A DNA stretch of 64,000 nucleotides from Candidatus Dactylopiibacterium sp. (GTDB lineage Bacteria > Pseudomonadota > Gammaproteobacteria > Burkholderiales > Rhodocyclaceae): positions 1 through 64,000 of the forward strand of contig JAVHXQ010000002.1 in NCBI GenBank assembly GCA_031119555.1, read 5' to 3'. The translations under genes and the position numbers were made by a program. How positions within the stretch are numbered: the stretch's first letter is position 1; every line of letters begins with the position of its first letter. Below are positions 27,489 through 37,665 of the stretch, in pieces. Under the pieces are notes generated by a model, which saw nothing but the letters and a program-made list of their open reading frames with translations, had not been told where the DNA came from and ran no database searches.

Positions 27489-27504
27489 GGGTTTCAAATA
27501 TACT
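27475..27504 (+). promoter_or_regulatory. Candidate rne promoter inside the start of rluC
   Basis: TTGCCT (27475-27480), 18 nt, TATACT (27499-27504) on the plus strand. Its start site near 27511 would give rne a 5' leader of about 465 nt, comparable to the long regulated leader of E. coli rne (361 nt). Confidence 0.45.
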
Positions 27505-27978
27505 GCAACGGTTTTCGTGGGTTCGCCCCGCGGGTCGTGCGTGTCGCACGGCTTTCCCGACCAGTCTGTTTCGCCCCTCCGGCATGTTTGCAGCGCCCCA
27601 GGCACAAGGCCTCGCGCGCTCCAGCCGATAGTGGTTGGCGCCGTAGAGTTATCCGGCGCGCAGGCTCAGCTCTGGTCCGGCAGGCCGGCCTTCCCTCAGC
27701 GCGCCAGGCACCTCGGAAACACTGATCGGCCAGAGAAAACGGCCGATGGTATCCCAATCCATTTGATTGATCGACCCATTTTGCGCGCGCGAGCGGCACA
27801 GACTGCACGATCCCGACAGCCCCTCAAGACGGCCTCGTGATCTTTAGGCGAACCGATCCACTCCTTGCACAAGAACACATGATCCGTCTGTTCCCCACAA
27901 GTTGAGTCAGACGCGGCCCTGTCCGGGCCCGTCGACGGTTCGCCCTGCCCGCACACCGCGCGCGGGAGAAGAACGTAA
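27505..27978 (+). promoter_or_regulatory. Long non-coding leader of rne
   Basis: Between rluC and rne there is 490 bp without a credible gene. It contains several GC-rich inverted repeats (for example around 27672-27690, CCGGCAGGCCGG) and ends in a GGGAG Shine-Dalgarno 10 nt before the rne ATG. In E. coli such a leader lets RNase E destabilise its own mRNA; the same role is inferred here from position and length. Confidence 0.5.
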
Positions 27979-30861
27979 ATGAAGCGAATGCTTTTCAATG
28001 CAACGCAGGCCGAGGAACTCCGCGTTGCGATCGTCGATGGTCAGAAACTGATCGACCTCGACATCGAATCGGCCGCCAAGGAACAACGCAAGAGCAATAT
28101 CTATAAAGGCGTCATCACCCGCATCGAGCCCAGTCTCGAAGCCGCCTTTGTCGATTACGGCGAAGAACGCCACGGCTTCCTGCCCTTCAAGGAAGTCTCG
28201 CGTTCCTATTACCGTGAGGGCGCCGACCGCAACGCCAGCATCAAGGAAGCGCTGCGCGAGGGCCAGGAAATCATCGTCCAGGTCGAGAAGGAAGAGCGCG
28301 GCAACAAGGGTGCGGCGCTGACGACCTACGTCTCGCTGGCGGGCCGCTACCTCGTGCTCATGCCCAACAACCCGCGCGGCGGCGGTGTTTCGCGCCGTGT
28401 CGAGGGCGACGAGCGCACCGAGCTGCGCGAAGTCATGGATGCGCTGGAAGTCCCCGGCGGCATGAGCCTGATCGCGCGCACCGCTGCGATCGGCCGTGCC
28501 GGCGAGGAACTGCAGTGGGACCTGAACTACCTCACGCAGCTGTGGACCGCCATCGATGGCGCCGCCAAGGCCCAGAGCGGCGCGTTCCTGATCTATCAGG
28601 AAGGCTCGCTGGTGATCCGCGCGGTGCGCGACTACTTCCAGCCCGACATCGGCGAGATCCTCATCGATACCGATGAAATCTACGAGCAGGCACGCGCCTT
28701 CATGGGCACCGTGATGCCGGCCAACGTCAATCGCGTCAAGCGCTACAGCGACGACGTGCCGCTGTTCTCGCGCTTCCAGATCGAGCACCAGATCGAATCG
28801 GCCTATTCCCGTCAGGTGAACCTGCCCTCGGGCGGCGCCGTGGTGATCGATCACACCGAGGCGCTGGTCGCCGTCGACGTCAACTCCGGCCGCGCCACGC
28901 GCGGTTCCGACATCGAAGACACGGCGCTGCGCACCAACCTCGAAGCCGCCGACGAAGTGGCCCGTCAGCTGCGTCTGCGCGACCTCGGCGGTCTCATCGT
29001 GATCGACTTCATCGACATGGAAAACCCGCGCAACCAGCGCGAGGTCGAGAACCGCCTGCGCGATGCGCTGCGCTATGACCGGGCCCGCGTCCAGACGGGC
29101 AAGATCAGCCGCTTCGGCCTGCTCGAGCTTTCGCGCCAGCGCCTGCGCCCGGCGCTCGCCGAGACGAGTTACATCCCCTGCCCGCGCTGCACGGGCACGG
29201 GCCACATCCGCTCCACCGAATCGGCCGCGCTGCACATCCTGCGCATCCTCGAAGAGGAGGCGATGAAGGAAAACACCGGCGCGCTGCACACGCAGGTGCC
29301 CGTGGATGTCGCGACCTTCCTGCTCAACGAGAAGCGCGACGACATCGCCAAGATCGAGCTGCGCCACAAGGTCACCCTGCTGATCATCCCGAACCGCCAC
29401 CTCGAAACGCCGGCCCACGAAATCGTGCGTCTGCGCCACGACCAGCTCAATCTGGAAGACGCGCACCTGCCGAGCTACCGCATGGCCTCGGCGCCTGCCG
29501 AACCCGCCTATGCGCCGCCTTCGGCGCAGACGGAAGGCAAGCCGCGCCAGGAGGCGGCGATCAAGGGCATCACGCCCGAGCAACCCGCTCCGGTCGGCGT
29601 GGAACGCCCGGCCGCGCGTGCGCCTGCCGCCAAGACCGAAGGCAAGGGATTCTTCCGTCGCATTCTCGACTGGCTCGCGGGCGACGACGAAGCGCCGGCC
29701 GCTCCGGTGCCCACCAAGGGCCGCAACGAGCGCCGCGGCGACGGCCGCCGCCAGGAATCGCGCAACGGCGAGCGTCGCAACCGCAGCGACAATGCCGAAC
29801 GCAAGAATGGCAAGCGTGAAGAAGCTGCCGCCGGCGAACGCAAGGAAGCCCGCCCGGAACGCGGCGAACGCGGCGAACGCAACCGCGCCGGCAACGAAGC
29901 CCGTGGCGAACGCCAGGAACGCACCGAGCGCACGCGCGGCGAGCGCCAGGACAAGGAACGCAGCGCCGAAGCCAAGCCCGCCCGCGAGGCAGGCGAGCGT
30001 GGCGAGCGTACCGAACAGCGCAACGAGCAGCGTCGCGAACGCAACCAGGAGCGCCGTGAGCGCCAGCAGCAGCAACGGGAAGCTGCCCAGGCGGTGCAAG
30101 CGGCCGAGGTCGTGAGCGAGCAGGCGGCGGTCGTGGAAGCCGTCGAAGCCCAGGCGGGCGTCGAGGCGGACGCCGCCGAAGCGCCGCGCGAGGGCCGCAA
30201 CCGGCGCAACCGTCGTGGCCGTGGTCGCGGCGAGCGTCGTACCGAAGGCGAGCAGCCGGAAGGCAGCTCCGCCGAGTTCCAGGCGGCAGAATCTGAAGCC
30301 TCCGTCGAAGCCGTTGCCGGATCCCCCGCCTTGAGCGAAGAGCCTGTCGTGACCGCGCCGGTCGCGGCGCTCGAGATCATGCCCGAGCCGGCCGCGGCGG
30401 AAGTCACGGCGCTCGAATCGACTCCCGCGGCTGAAGTCCCCGGCATCGTCGAGGCGCCGGTCGTGGAAGCACCTGTGATCGAAACGCCGGTTCAGGAAGC
30501 ACAAATGGCGGACGTGCCCGAGGTGGCCGTGGCCGTCGAGGCGCCGGTTGTCGAGGCGCCCGTCGTGGAAGCCCAGCCCGCCATTGAGCCCGAAGCGCCC
30601 GAAGCCGAATCCGTGGCCCCGGCCGCACCGGCACCGGTCGCTGAGGAAGCGCCGGTCGCCTCGCAGGCGGCAAGCGGTTTCGATCTCAAGGCGCTGCTCG
30701 CGGCGCAAGAGAACGAGCTGCAGATGGTGGAAACCGCCACCGGCAGCGCACCGGCCGCCACGGCGACCGAGGTGCCCGCAGCGGCCCGTGCGCCGCGCCG
30801 TCGCAAGCCGCGCGCGGACGCTGCAGAAGAACCGCTGCAGCAGGTCGAGACGCGTAACTGA
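27979..30861 (+). CDS. rne: Ribonuclease E
   Basis: Essential endoribonuclease for mRNA decay, rRNA and tRNA processing, scaffold of the degradosome. The 960-residue protein starts MKRMLFNATQ, has an S1 domain (about 35-125), the 5' sensor and DNase I-like catalytic domain with Asp300 and Asp343 (E. coli D303 and D346), and the zinc-link CPRC (Cys401, Cys404). The C-terminal half (from about 510) is disordered: an Arg/Glu-rich stretch, then an acidic Ala/Pro/Val repeat region, and a short conserved tail (GFDLKALLAAQENELQMVET). A strong terminator follows. Confidence 0.97.
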   Translation: MKRMLFNATQAEELRVAIVDGQKLIDLDIESAAKEQRKSNIYKGVITRIEPSLEAAFVDYGEERHGFLPFKEVSRSYYREGADRNASIKEALREGQEIIVQVEKEERGNKGAALTTYVSLAGRYLVLMPNNPRGGGVSRRVEGDERTELREVMDALEVPGGMSLIARTAAIGRAGEELQWDLNYLTQLWTAIDGAAKAQSGAFLIYQEGSLVIRAVRDYFQPDIGEILIDTDEIYEQARAFMGTVMPANVNRVKRYSDDVPLFSRFQIEHQIESAYSRQVNLPSGGAVVIDHTEALVAVDVNSGRATRGSDIEDTALRTNLEAADEVARQLRLRDLGGLIVIDFIDMENPRNQREVENRLRDALRYDRARVQTGKISRFGLLELSRQRLRPALAETSYIPCPRCTGTGHIRSTESAALHILRILEEEAMKENTGALHTQVPVDVATFLLNEKRDDIAKIELRHKVTLLIIPNRHLETPAHEIVRLRHDQLNLEDAHLPSYRMASAPAEPAYAPPSAQTEGKPRQEAAIKGITPEQPAPVGVERPAARAPAAKTEGKGFFRRILDWLAGDDEAPAAPVPTKGRNERRGDGRRQESRNGERRNRSDNAERKNGKREEAAAGERKEARPERGERGERNRAGNEARGERQERTERTRGERQDKERSAEAKPAREAGERGERTEQRNEQRRERNQERRERQQQQREAAQAVQAAEVVSEQAAVVEAVEAQAGVEADAAEAPREGRNRRNRRGRGRGERRTEGEQPEGSSAEFQAAESEASVEAVAGSPALSEEPVVTAPVAALEIMPEPAAAEVTALESTPAAEVPGIVEAPVVEAPVIETPVQEAQMADVPEVAVAVEAPVVEAPVVEAQPAIEPEAPEAESVAPAAPAPVAEEAPVASQAASGFDLKALLAAQENELQMVETATGSAPAATATEVPAAARAPRRRKPRADAAEEPLQQVETRN
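30448..30574 (+). repeat. Degenerate coding repeats in the rne tail
   Basis: Near-identical DNA blocks starting GTCGAGGCGCCGGT occur at 30448 and 30536 and encode repeats of the type VEAPVVEAP in the disordered C-terminal region. Such repeats vary in number between strains and could be a site of replication slippage. Confidence 0.6.
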
Positions 30862-30910
30862 CCCCAGCGCGGGCCATCCGGCCCGCCCGGGGAAAGCCGC
30901 AGGCCACATG

Positions 30911-30942
30911 AGAAAGCCGCCCTCGGGCGGCTTTCTGTTTTC
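30911..30942 (+). terminator. Intrinsic terminator of rne
   Basis: AGAAAGCCGCC and GGCGGCTTTCT form an 11-bp perfect stem with loop CTCG (30911-30936), followed by GTTTTC. It lies 50 nt after the rne stop and before the convergent phosphatase gene. Confidence 0.9.
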
Positions 30943-30969
30943 GTGCCTCCGGCCGCCTCGCGAGGCTCG

Positions 30970-31431
30970 TCAGGCCTGACGGCGCAGGATCTCGCGGATC
31001 GCCTCCTCGCACATGTCGAGCACGCGCTCGAACGCCTCCGGGCCGTCGTAGTAGGGGTCAGGCACATCCGCGCCGGGATGATTCGCCGAGTAGTCGAGAA
31101 AGAGGCGGATCTTCGCGCGATGCTCGCGCGGGCATTCGCGCAGCAGCCACGCGAGATGCCCCTGATCCATCGCGAGGATGAGATCGAAGGCGTCGTAATC
31201 CTCTCCCGTGAAGACGCGCGCGCGCAGCCCGCCGAGTTCGTAACCGCGCTTGCGTGCGGCCTTGCAGGCGCGCGGGTCGGGCGCCTCCCCCACGTGATAG
31301 GCATGCGTGCCGGCGGAATCGAATTCGAACCGGTCGGCCACGCCCAGGGTGTGCGCAAGATGCCGGGCGACGCCATCGGCGGTGGGAGAACGACAGATGT
31401 TGCCGGTGCAGACAAAAAGAATACGGGTCAT
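30970..31431 (-). CDS. Low-molecular-weight protein-tyrosine phosphatase
   Basis: A 153-residue phosphatase with the P-loop CTGNICRS (Cys8, Arg14) and the general-acid motif DPYYDG near residue 125. Some relatives control exopolysaccharide tyrosine kinases, but no such kinase or capsule genes are nearby, so its role here is open. Monocistronic between rne (convergent) and uvrB (128 bp upstream, same strand). Confidence 0.93.
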   Translation of the reverse strand: MTRILFVCTGNICRSPTADGVARHLAHTLGVADRFEFDSAGTHAYHVGEAPDPRACKAARKRGYELGGLRARVFTGEDYDAFDLILAMDQGHLAWLLRECPREHRAKIRLFLDYSANHPGADVPDPYYDGPEAFERVLDMCEEAIREILRRQA

Positions 31432-31559
31432 GGCAATCGATGAGAGGGATGCAAGCTCCGCCGGATTCTGCCCCTCCTGGCGAAAGGGTCAAGCGCCGGC
31501 CGGGGCGCAGGCGCGCCGAAGCACACCCGGTGTGCCGCAAATGCCGAGGTCGCCGCGTC

Positions 31560-33611
<2,052 letters not shown>

Positions 33612-33735
33612 GTTAATATTTCGCATTCTGACAAGGGCCGACGGTCAACCGCGGAGCCGGCCAAGTCGTTGATTATTCCGCAATCCGTCAGCCGGTGCGA
33701 GCAGCCGGCCCTTTTTCCTTGATGCTGGAGAATCC

Positions 33736-34941
33736 ATGAGTTCCTCGATCTTTGCCGCTGTCGAAATGGCCCCGCGCGACCCCATCCTGGGCCTGAACGA
33801 AGCGTTCAACGCCGACACCCGCGGCACCAAAGTCAATCTGGGCGTGGGCGTGTACTTCACCGATGAAGGCAAGATCCCCCTGCTGGGCGCCGTGAAGGCC
33901 GCCGAGCGCGCCCGCCTCGAGTCCGCGCCGGCGCGCGGCTATCAGCCGATCGAAGGGCTCGCGGCCTACAACAAGGCCGTCGCCGCCCTGCTCTTCGGCG
34001 CCGATTCGGCCCTGATCGCCGAAGGCCGCACGCTCACCATCGAAGCCCTGGGCGGCACGGGCGCGCTGAAGGTTGGCGCCGATTACCTCAAGCGACTGAA
34101 TCCGGCCGCGAAGGTCTACATCTCCGATCCCTCCTGGGAGAACCACCGCGCGCTGTTCGAATCCGCCGGCTTCGAGGTGGAGCACTACCCCTATTACGAC
34201 GCCGCCACCCGCGGCGTGAATTTTGCAGGCATGAAAGCCTGCCTCGAATCGTTGCCCGCGGGCACGGTCGTGGTGCTGCACGCCTGCTGCCACAACCCCA
34301 CGGGCGCCGACCTGACCGACGCCCAGTGGGCCGAGGTGGTGGCGGTCTGCGAAGCACGCGGCCTCGTGCCCTTCCTCGACATGGCCTACCAGGGCTTTGC
34401 CGAAGGCATCGACGCAGACGCCGTCGCCGTGCGCGCCTTCTCGGCCTCCCGTCTGCAATTCTTCATTTCCAGCTCGTTCTCGAAATCCTTCTCGCTCTAC
34501 GGCGAGCGCGTGGGCGCCCTGACCGTCGTGACGGCCAGCAAGGACGAAGCCGCGCGCGTGCTCTCGCAGGTCAAGCGCGTGGTGCGCACCAATTACTCCA
34601 ACCCGCCCACGCACGGTGGCGCGATCGTGGCGGCGGTGCTCGCCTCGCCCGAGCTGCGCGCGCAATGGGAAGAAGAACTCGCCGGCATGCGCGTGCGCAT
34701 CCGTGAAATGCGCGCGGCCCTCGTCGCCCGCCTCGCGGAACGCAAGGTCGCGCAGGATTTCGCCTTCGTGCTCAAGCAGCGCGGCATGTTCTCCTATACC
34801 GGCCTGAGCGCGGCGCAAGTGGAGCGCATGCGCACCGAATTCGGGGTCTATGCCGTCTCCACCGGCCGCATCTGCATTGCCGCCCTGAACTCGCGCAACA
34901 TCGATTACGTGGCGGACGCGATTGCCGCCGTGCTCAAGTAA
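33736..34941 (+). CDS. tyrB: Aromatic/aspartate aminotransferase, class I
   Basis: PLP-dependent transaminase for aspartate and aromatic amino acids. The 401-residue protein belongs to the AspC/TyrB (Ib-gamma/E. coli type) family: MFAAVEMAPRDPILGL-like start, HACCHNPTG, and the PLP lysine Lys250 in SSSFSKSFSLYGER. AspC and TyrB cannot be told apart with certainty; TyrB is favoured in betaproteobacteria. It is divergent from uvrB and ends at a strong bidirectional terminator. Confidence 0.9.
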   Translation: MSSSIFAAVEMAPRDPILGLNEAFNADTRGTKVNLGVGVYFTDEGKIPLLGAVKAAERARLESAPARGYQPIEGLAAYNKAVAALLFGADSALIAEGRTLTIEALGGTGALKVGADYLKRLNPAAKVYISDPSWENHRALFESAGFEVEHYPYYDAATRGVNFAGMKACLESLPAGTVVVLHACCHNPTGADLTDAQWAEVVAVCEARGLVPFLDMAYQGFAEGIDADAVAVRAFSASRLQFFISSSFSKSFSLYGERVGALTVVTASKDEAARVLSQVKRVVRTNYSNPPTHGGAIVAAVLASPELRAQWEEELAGMRVRIREMRAALVARLAERKVAQDFAFVLKQRGMFSYTGLSAAQVERMRTEFGVYAVSTGRICIAALNSRNIDYVADAIAAVLK

Positions 34942-34957
34942 GGTTCGCGCAGGCAGC

Positions 34958-34986
34958 AAAAAGGGGCTCTCCGGAGCCCCTTTTTT
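34958..34986. terminator. Bidirectional intrinsic terminator between tyrB and the thioredoxin gene
   Basis: AAAAAGGGGCTC (34958-34969), loop TCCG, GAGCCCC then TTTTTT. Both strands have a U-run, so it serves the two convergent genes. Confidence 0.92.
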
Positions 34987-35001
34987 CATTCGTGAAGTGA
35001 A

Positions 35002-35400
35002 TCAGTCGCCTCGCGCGAGCCGCGTGCGCACATCCGCCAGCCCTTGCCAGCCCAGCCGCTCGGGCGTGCCGCGCGCATAGCCGGCGGACTCTTCGGCGCT
35101 TTGCGCCATGAACGTTTCGAGCAGGCGCTCGAGCAGGCGATGCTGCGGCAGCATGGGGCCGCAGAACAGCACGTCGGTGCCGCGCTGGATCACGAGCGTG
35201 GGAAAGTTTTCCACGTCGATGTCGCCGGCCACCTCGGCCTCGTCTTCCACATCCACCCACACGAAACCCACCTCGGGGAACTTGCCGGGCAGAGCCTCGA
35301 AGCCCTCCGCATAATCGCGGCAGGTACCGCACCAGCCCGCACACAGGCAGCTCACCAGGAATTCCGCCTCGAGGGCGGTCTGTGTTACCAGATCAGACAC
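35002..35400 (-). CDS. Thioredoxin-family protein
   Basis: A 132-residue thioredoxin-fold protein with active site WCGTC (in CAGWCGTCRDY) and the cis-Pro region NFPTLVIQRG. No signal peptide, so probably cytoplasmic. The C-terminus has about 30 extra residues relative to TrxA. I start at the GTG at 35400 (MSDLVTQTALEAEFLV); a TTG ten codons upstream is possible. Start choice is uncertain. Confidence 0.85.
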   Translation of the reverse strand: MSDLVTQTALEAEFLVSCLCAGWCGTCRDYAEGFEALPGKFPEVGFVWVDVEDEAEVAGDIDVENFPTLVIQRGTDVLFCGPMLPQHRLLERLLETFMAQSAEESAGYARGTPERLGWQGLADVRTRLARGD

Positions 35401-35467
35401 GACCAGAATCCATCCGCAAGAAACGGCCAACCCGCGAGGGGATAGGCCAGACGGGCTCGTGCGCGGA

Positions 35468-36658
35468 TCAGGGCGCGGTCAGCGTGGGCGCATCCACCTT
35501 GCCCGAAAGCACGAATCTGCGCGACACGACCTCACCGCCCGGCAACACGAGCGAGCCGCTCACGGTACCACGCAACGCTCCCGCCGGGTCGAGCGTAAAG
35601 CTGCTGGCGCCGCGCAGCGCGCCAGACACGAGATTCGAGAAGCTGGCCTGCGCGTTGGCGCCCGAACGGCCCGAAAAACGACCGTTCAACTGATCGAAGC
35701 GCACGAGACCGCCGCCCACCACGCCCGAACCCGAGCGTCGCATGCCTTCGAGCAGCCCGAAGCGGTCGATGGAACCCGACTTCAGCTCGTAAGTGCCTTC
35801 CACCGCGATCGCCCGGCCCAGGCCATCGAAGCTGTCCGCCGAACTCGCCACGCGCAGATTGCCGCTCAGCACGCCATCCACGACCGCGCGCGGATACAGG
35901 CGCTGGATCACGTCGCGCGCGCGCAGGCTGTTCATGACCAGATCGCCTTCGAGCAGGAACTTGCCGGCCGACACGAGCCGGATCACCCCGCTGAGCGAGC
36001 CCCCGTCGCCATTGGCGCCAATGCGGTCGAGCACGATCTGGTCATCCGTCATCTCCCCCTGGGCCACCATGCTGTCAAGGCGGAAAGCCGGCAGCACCGG
36101 CCAGCGCAGCTCGCCGCTCTGCACCAGCACGCCCAGGCGCCCGCCTTCGCGCGGGACGAGCTCCACCGAAACCCCGCCGCCCAGCGCCACGCGGATGCGC
36201 GTCAGCGCCCCGTCGTCCGCGAACAACATCTCGCCGGCGGGAAGCTGCAGCGGCGTGTCGCCGAACAACAGCTTCAGCGAACCGAACTCGAGGCGTGTCA
36301 CCCTCTTCGTCGAGGCGCCATCCACGCGCCCCAGGCGCGACAGTGCCGCCGGACGAGCGGTCACGGCGCCCGCCACCAGGCGCACCTTCTGGGTCTCGAA
36401 GCGGGTCATCCAGGCCGACCAGTCGGGCCGGACCCACACCCGGTCCGCCTCGATCGCCGGCGACGTCAACACCCGCACGCGCTCCAGCTCGACAGCGGGG
36501 CCGCCCTTGAACGCATACGACTGCTTCGCGTACTCCAGCGGCAATCCCAGCCATGCGGGCTTCTCCTGCGCGGCCACGACGGGCGCGGCCAGCGCGTACT
36601 GGAGGCAGAGCAGCAAACCGGCGGCGCGGCGGGCAGTGCGGAGGATGAAGGACGGCAT
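35468..36658 (-). CDS. Exported AsmA-like protein of unknown function
   Basis: A 396-residue protein with an N-terminal signal sequence or anchor (hydrophobic about 11-30, cleavage near VVAAQ) and a beta-rich body. The C-terminal part (VVDGVLSGNLRVASSADSFDGL, GSIDRFGLLEGM, VRFDQLNGRFSGRSG) resembles AsmA-family C-terminal repeats, suggesting a periplasmic role in lipid or outer-membrane homeostasis. It is shorter than typical AsmA. Start ATG 36658 with GGAG about 10 nt upstream. Leftward; 67 nt before the thioredoxin gene, possibly co-transcribed. Confidence 0.65.
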   Translation of the reverse strand: MPSFILRTARRAAGLLLCLQYALAAPVVAAQEKPAWLGLPLEYAKQSYAFKGGPAVELERVRVLTSPAIEADRVWVRPDWSAWMTRFETQKVRLVAGAVTARPAALSRLGRVDGASTKRVTRLEFGSLKLLFGDTPLQLPAGEMLFADDGALTRIRVALGGGVSVELVPREGGRLGVLVQSGELRWPVLPAFRLDSMVAQGEMTDDQIVLDRIGANGDGGSLSGVIRLVSAGKFLLEGDLVMNSLRARDVIQRLYPRAVVDGVLSGNLRVASSADSFDGLGRAIAVEGTYELKSGSIDRFGLLEGMRRSGSGVVGGGLVRFDQLNGRFSGRSGANAQASFSNLVSGALRGASSFTLDPAGALRGTVSGSLVLPGGEVVSRRFVLSGKVDAPTLTAP

Positions 36659-36785
36659 CACGAAGAGTCTCCGGAAAAACAACGGGGCAGAGGCAGAAGC
36701 TTACCTGCGCACGCGCCCGCCGAAAGTTTTCAGCAGGAAGTTCTTGACGATCGGTCAATTGCAGTCTAATATTCTTCTTCTCGAT

Positions 36786-36861
36786 TCCCCGATAGCTCAG
36801 TCGGTAGAGCGCCGGACTGTTAATCCGTAGGTCCCTGGTTCGAGCCCAGGTCGGGGAGCCA
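36786..36861 (+). tRNA. tRNA-Asn (GTT)
   Basis: A complete 76-nt tRNA: acceptor TCCCCGA pairs with TCGGGGA, anticodon GTT at 36819-36821, T-loop GTTCGAG, discriminator G and an encoded CCA. tRNA-Asn genes are frequent integration sites for genomic islands. Confidence 0.97.
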
Positions 36862-36870
36862 GTATTCTGA

Positions 36871-36900
36871 AGGCCCACAGCGATGTGGGCCTTTTGCTTT
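36871..36900 (+). terminator. Intrinsic terminator of tRNA-Asn
   Basis: AGGCCCACA (36871-36879), loop GCGA, TGTGGGCCT (36884-36892), then TTTGCTTTT. It ends the tRNA transcript 10 nt after the CCA. Confidence 0.9.
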
Positions 36901-36917
36901 TCCGCTCCGGGAGGCCC

Positions 36918-36943
36918 GAATATCAGACAGCTGTCTGATATTC
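36918..36943. repeat. Perfect 26-bp palindrome, probable operator or recombination site
   Basis: GAATATCAGACAG is followed directly by its exact reverse complement, with no spacer. It lies 18 nt after the tRNA-Asn terminator. There is no U-run, so it is not a terminator. It could be an operator for a dimeric regulator (the TCAGACA half-site resembles GntR-type operators) or a site left by an integrated element. Confidence 0.8.
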
Positions 36944-37665
36944 CTCGATGCAGGTCTGCATTATGAGGCCGTCGCCGCCGGCCGTTCTGGCCGCTTGGCA
37001 CTCGCAACCCACCGGCACGCCGATCGCACGGGCGCTGCATCAAAGTCGCCCCAGCGCGCCAAGCTCTGCAGCCGCACGTCCGTGACCAGACCACCGGCAT
37101 GGCCTACGGATTCCAGATCAAGAGCCCCTGCCCGCACCTACCTGCCACCCGATCGCGGCCCCGGCACCCCCAGAACATTGGCTGGACAGCCAACGCGCAA
37201 CTCACGCCTGAAAAGCGCACAACAATGAATCCAGACCTGCATTCCGAGATCACACGCCGCCTCACACGCGACTGCCAGGCCAAGCAGCAGGGTGAGTGAC
37301 TGCGCCAGGCCGGGCCTGGCCGGCAACGCCGGGCTGACCCCTTTTCCGGCGATCTGAGCGCAGCCCCGCCGCCAGCGCGCCGGCAAAGTCCGCGCCCGGG
37401 CTCGCGCCGGAGTCTCCGATTTCACCGAGGTCTTAAACGGTCGCGCCCCTCGCGCAAGGCAAAATCAGGTCCAAGGGCTTTGACCGATCCCCGATGCAAG
37501 GTCCGGGGCGTGATTCCAGACCCACGCCGTTCTGACGGATGACCGGCCGGCACATTGCTTGTTCTTTTTCAAATTGAGAGACTGCGGACTCGCCACCTCG
37601 GCCCGCACCCATGCGCCGCTCGGGCCTCGGCGCCTGGATCACCTCAACCGGCACAGGAATTTCTG
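36944..37665. other. Decayed accessory DNA between tRNA-Asn and clpG
   Basis: About 720 bp with no intact gene. Short frames are present, one of which (37225) looks like the start of a phage/ICE TOPRIM gene. There is a GC-rich hairpin near 37308-37324 (GCCAGGCC-G-GGCCTGGC). No second copy of the tRNA-Asn 3' end was found, and no integrase remains. A clear promoter for clpG was not recognised. Confidence 0.6.
37225..37305 (+). pseudogene. Possible 5' remnant of a phage/ICE TOPRIM-primase gene
   Basis: The frame starts MNPDLHSEITRRLTRD and reads RDCQAKQQGE-stop-LR. Phage and island TOPRIM/primase proteins often begin MNP-L---I--RL--D-QFK--GEWLR before a zinc finger. The stop TGA stands exactly where that pattern has Trp (TGG), and Leu-Arg follow in frame. 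The zinc finger and the remainder are not recognisable, so this is either a truncated remnant or a short chance match. Confidence 0.42.

Noticed and set aside
27907-30909. Very long open frame (1000 codons) antisense to rne
   Set aside because: The frame results from GC-rich codon bias of rne on the opposite strand; the rne product is unambiguous and the antisense product is low-complexity.
36963-37085. 40-codon frame starting MRPSPPAVLAAW in the scar region
   Set aside because: The first residues faintly resemble small phage helix-turn-helix proteins, but the similarity fades quickly; too weak to annotate.
36862-37665. A second tRNA-Asn 3' end (attR) bordering the scar
   Set aside because: Searched by eye for the T-arm and acceptor sequence and found none, so island borders cannot be proven here.
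37540-37665. Heat-shock (sigma-32) promoter for clpG
   Set aside because: TTGAGA at 37576-37581 has no convincing CCCAT-type -10 at 13 nt; not reported as a feature.
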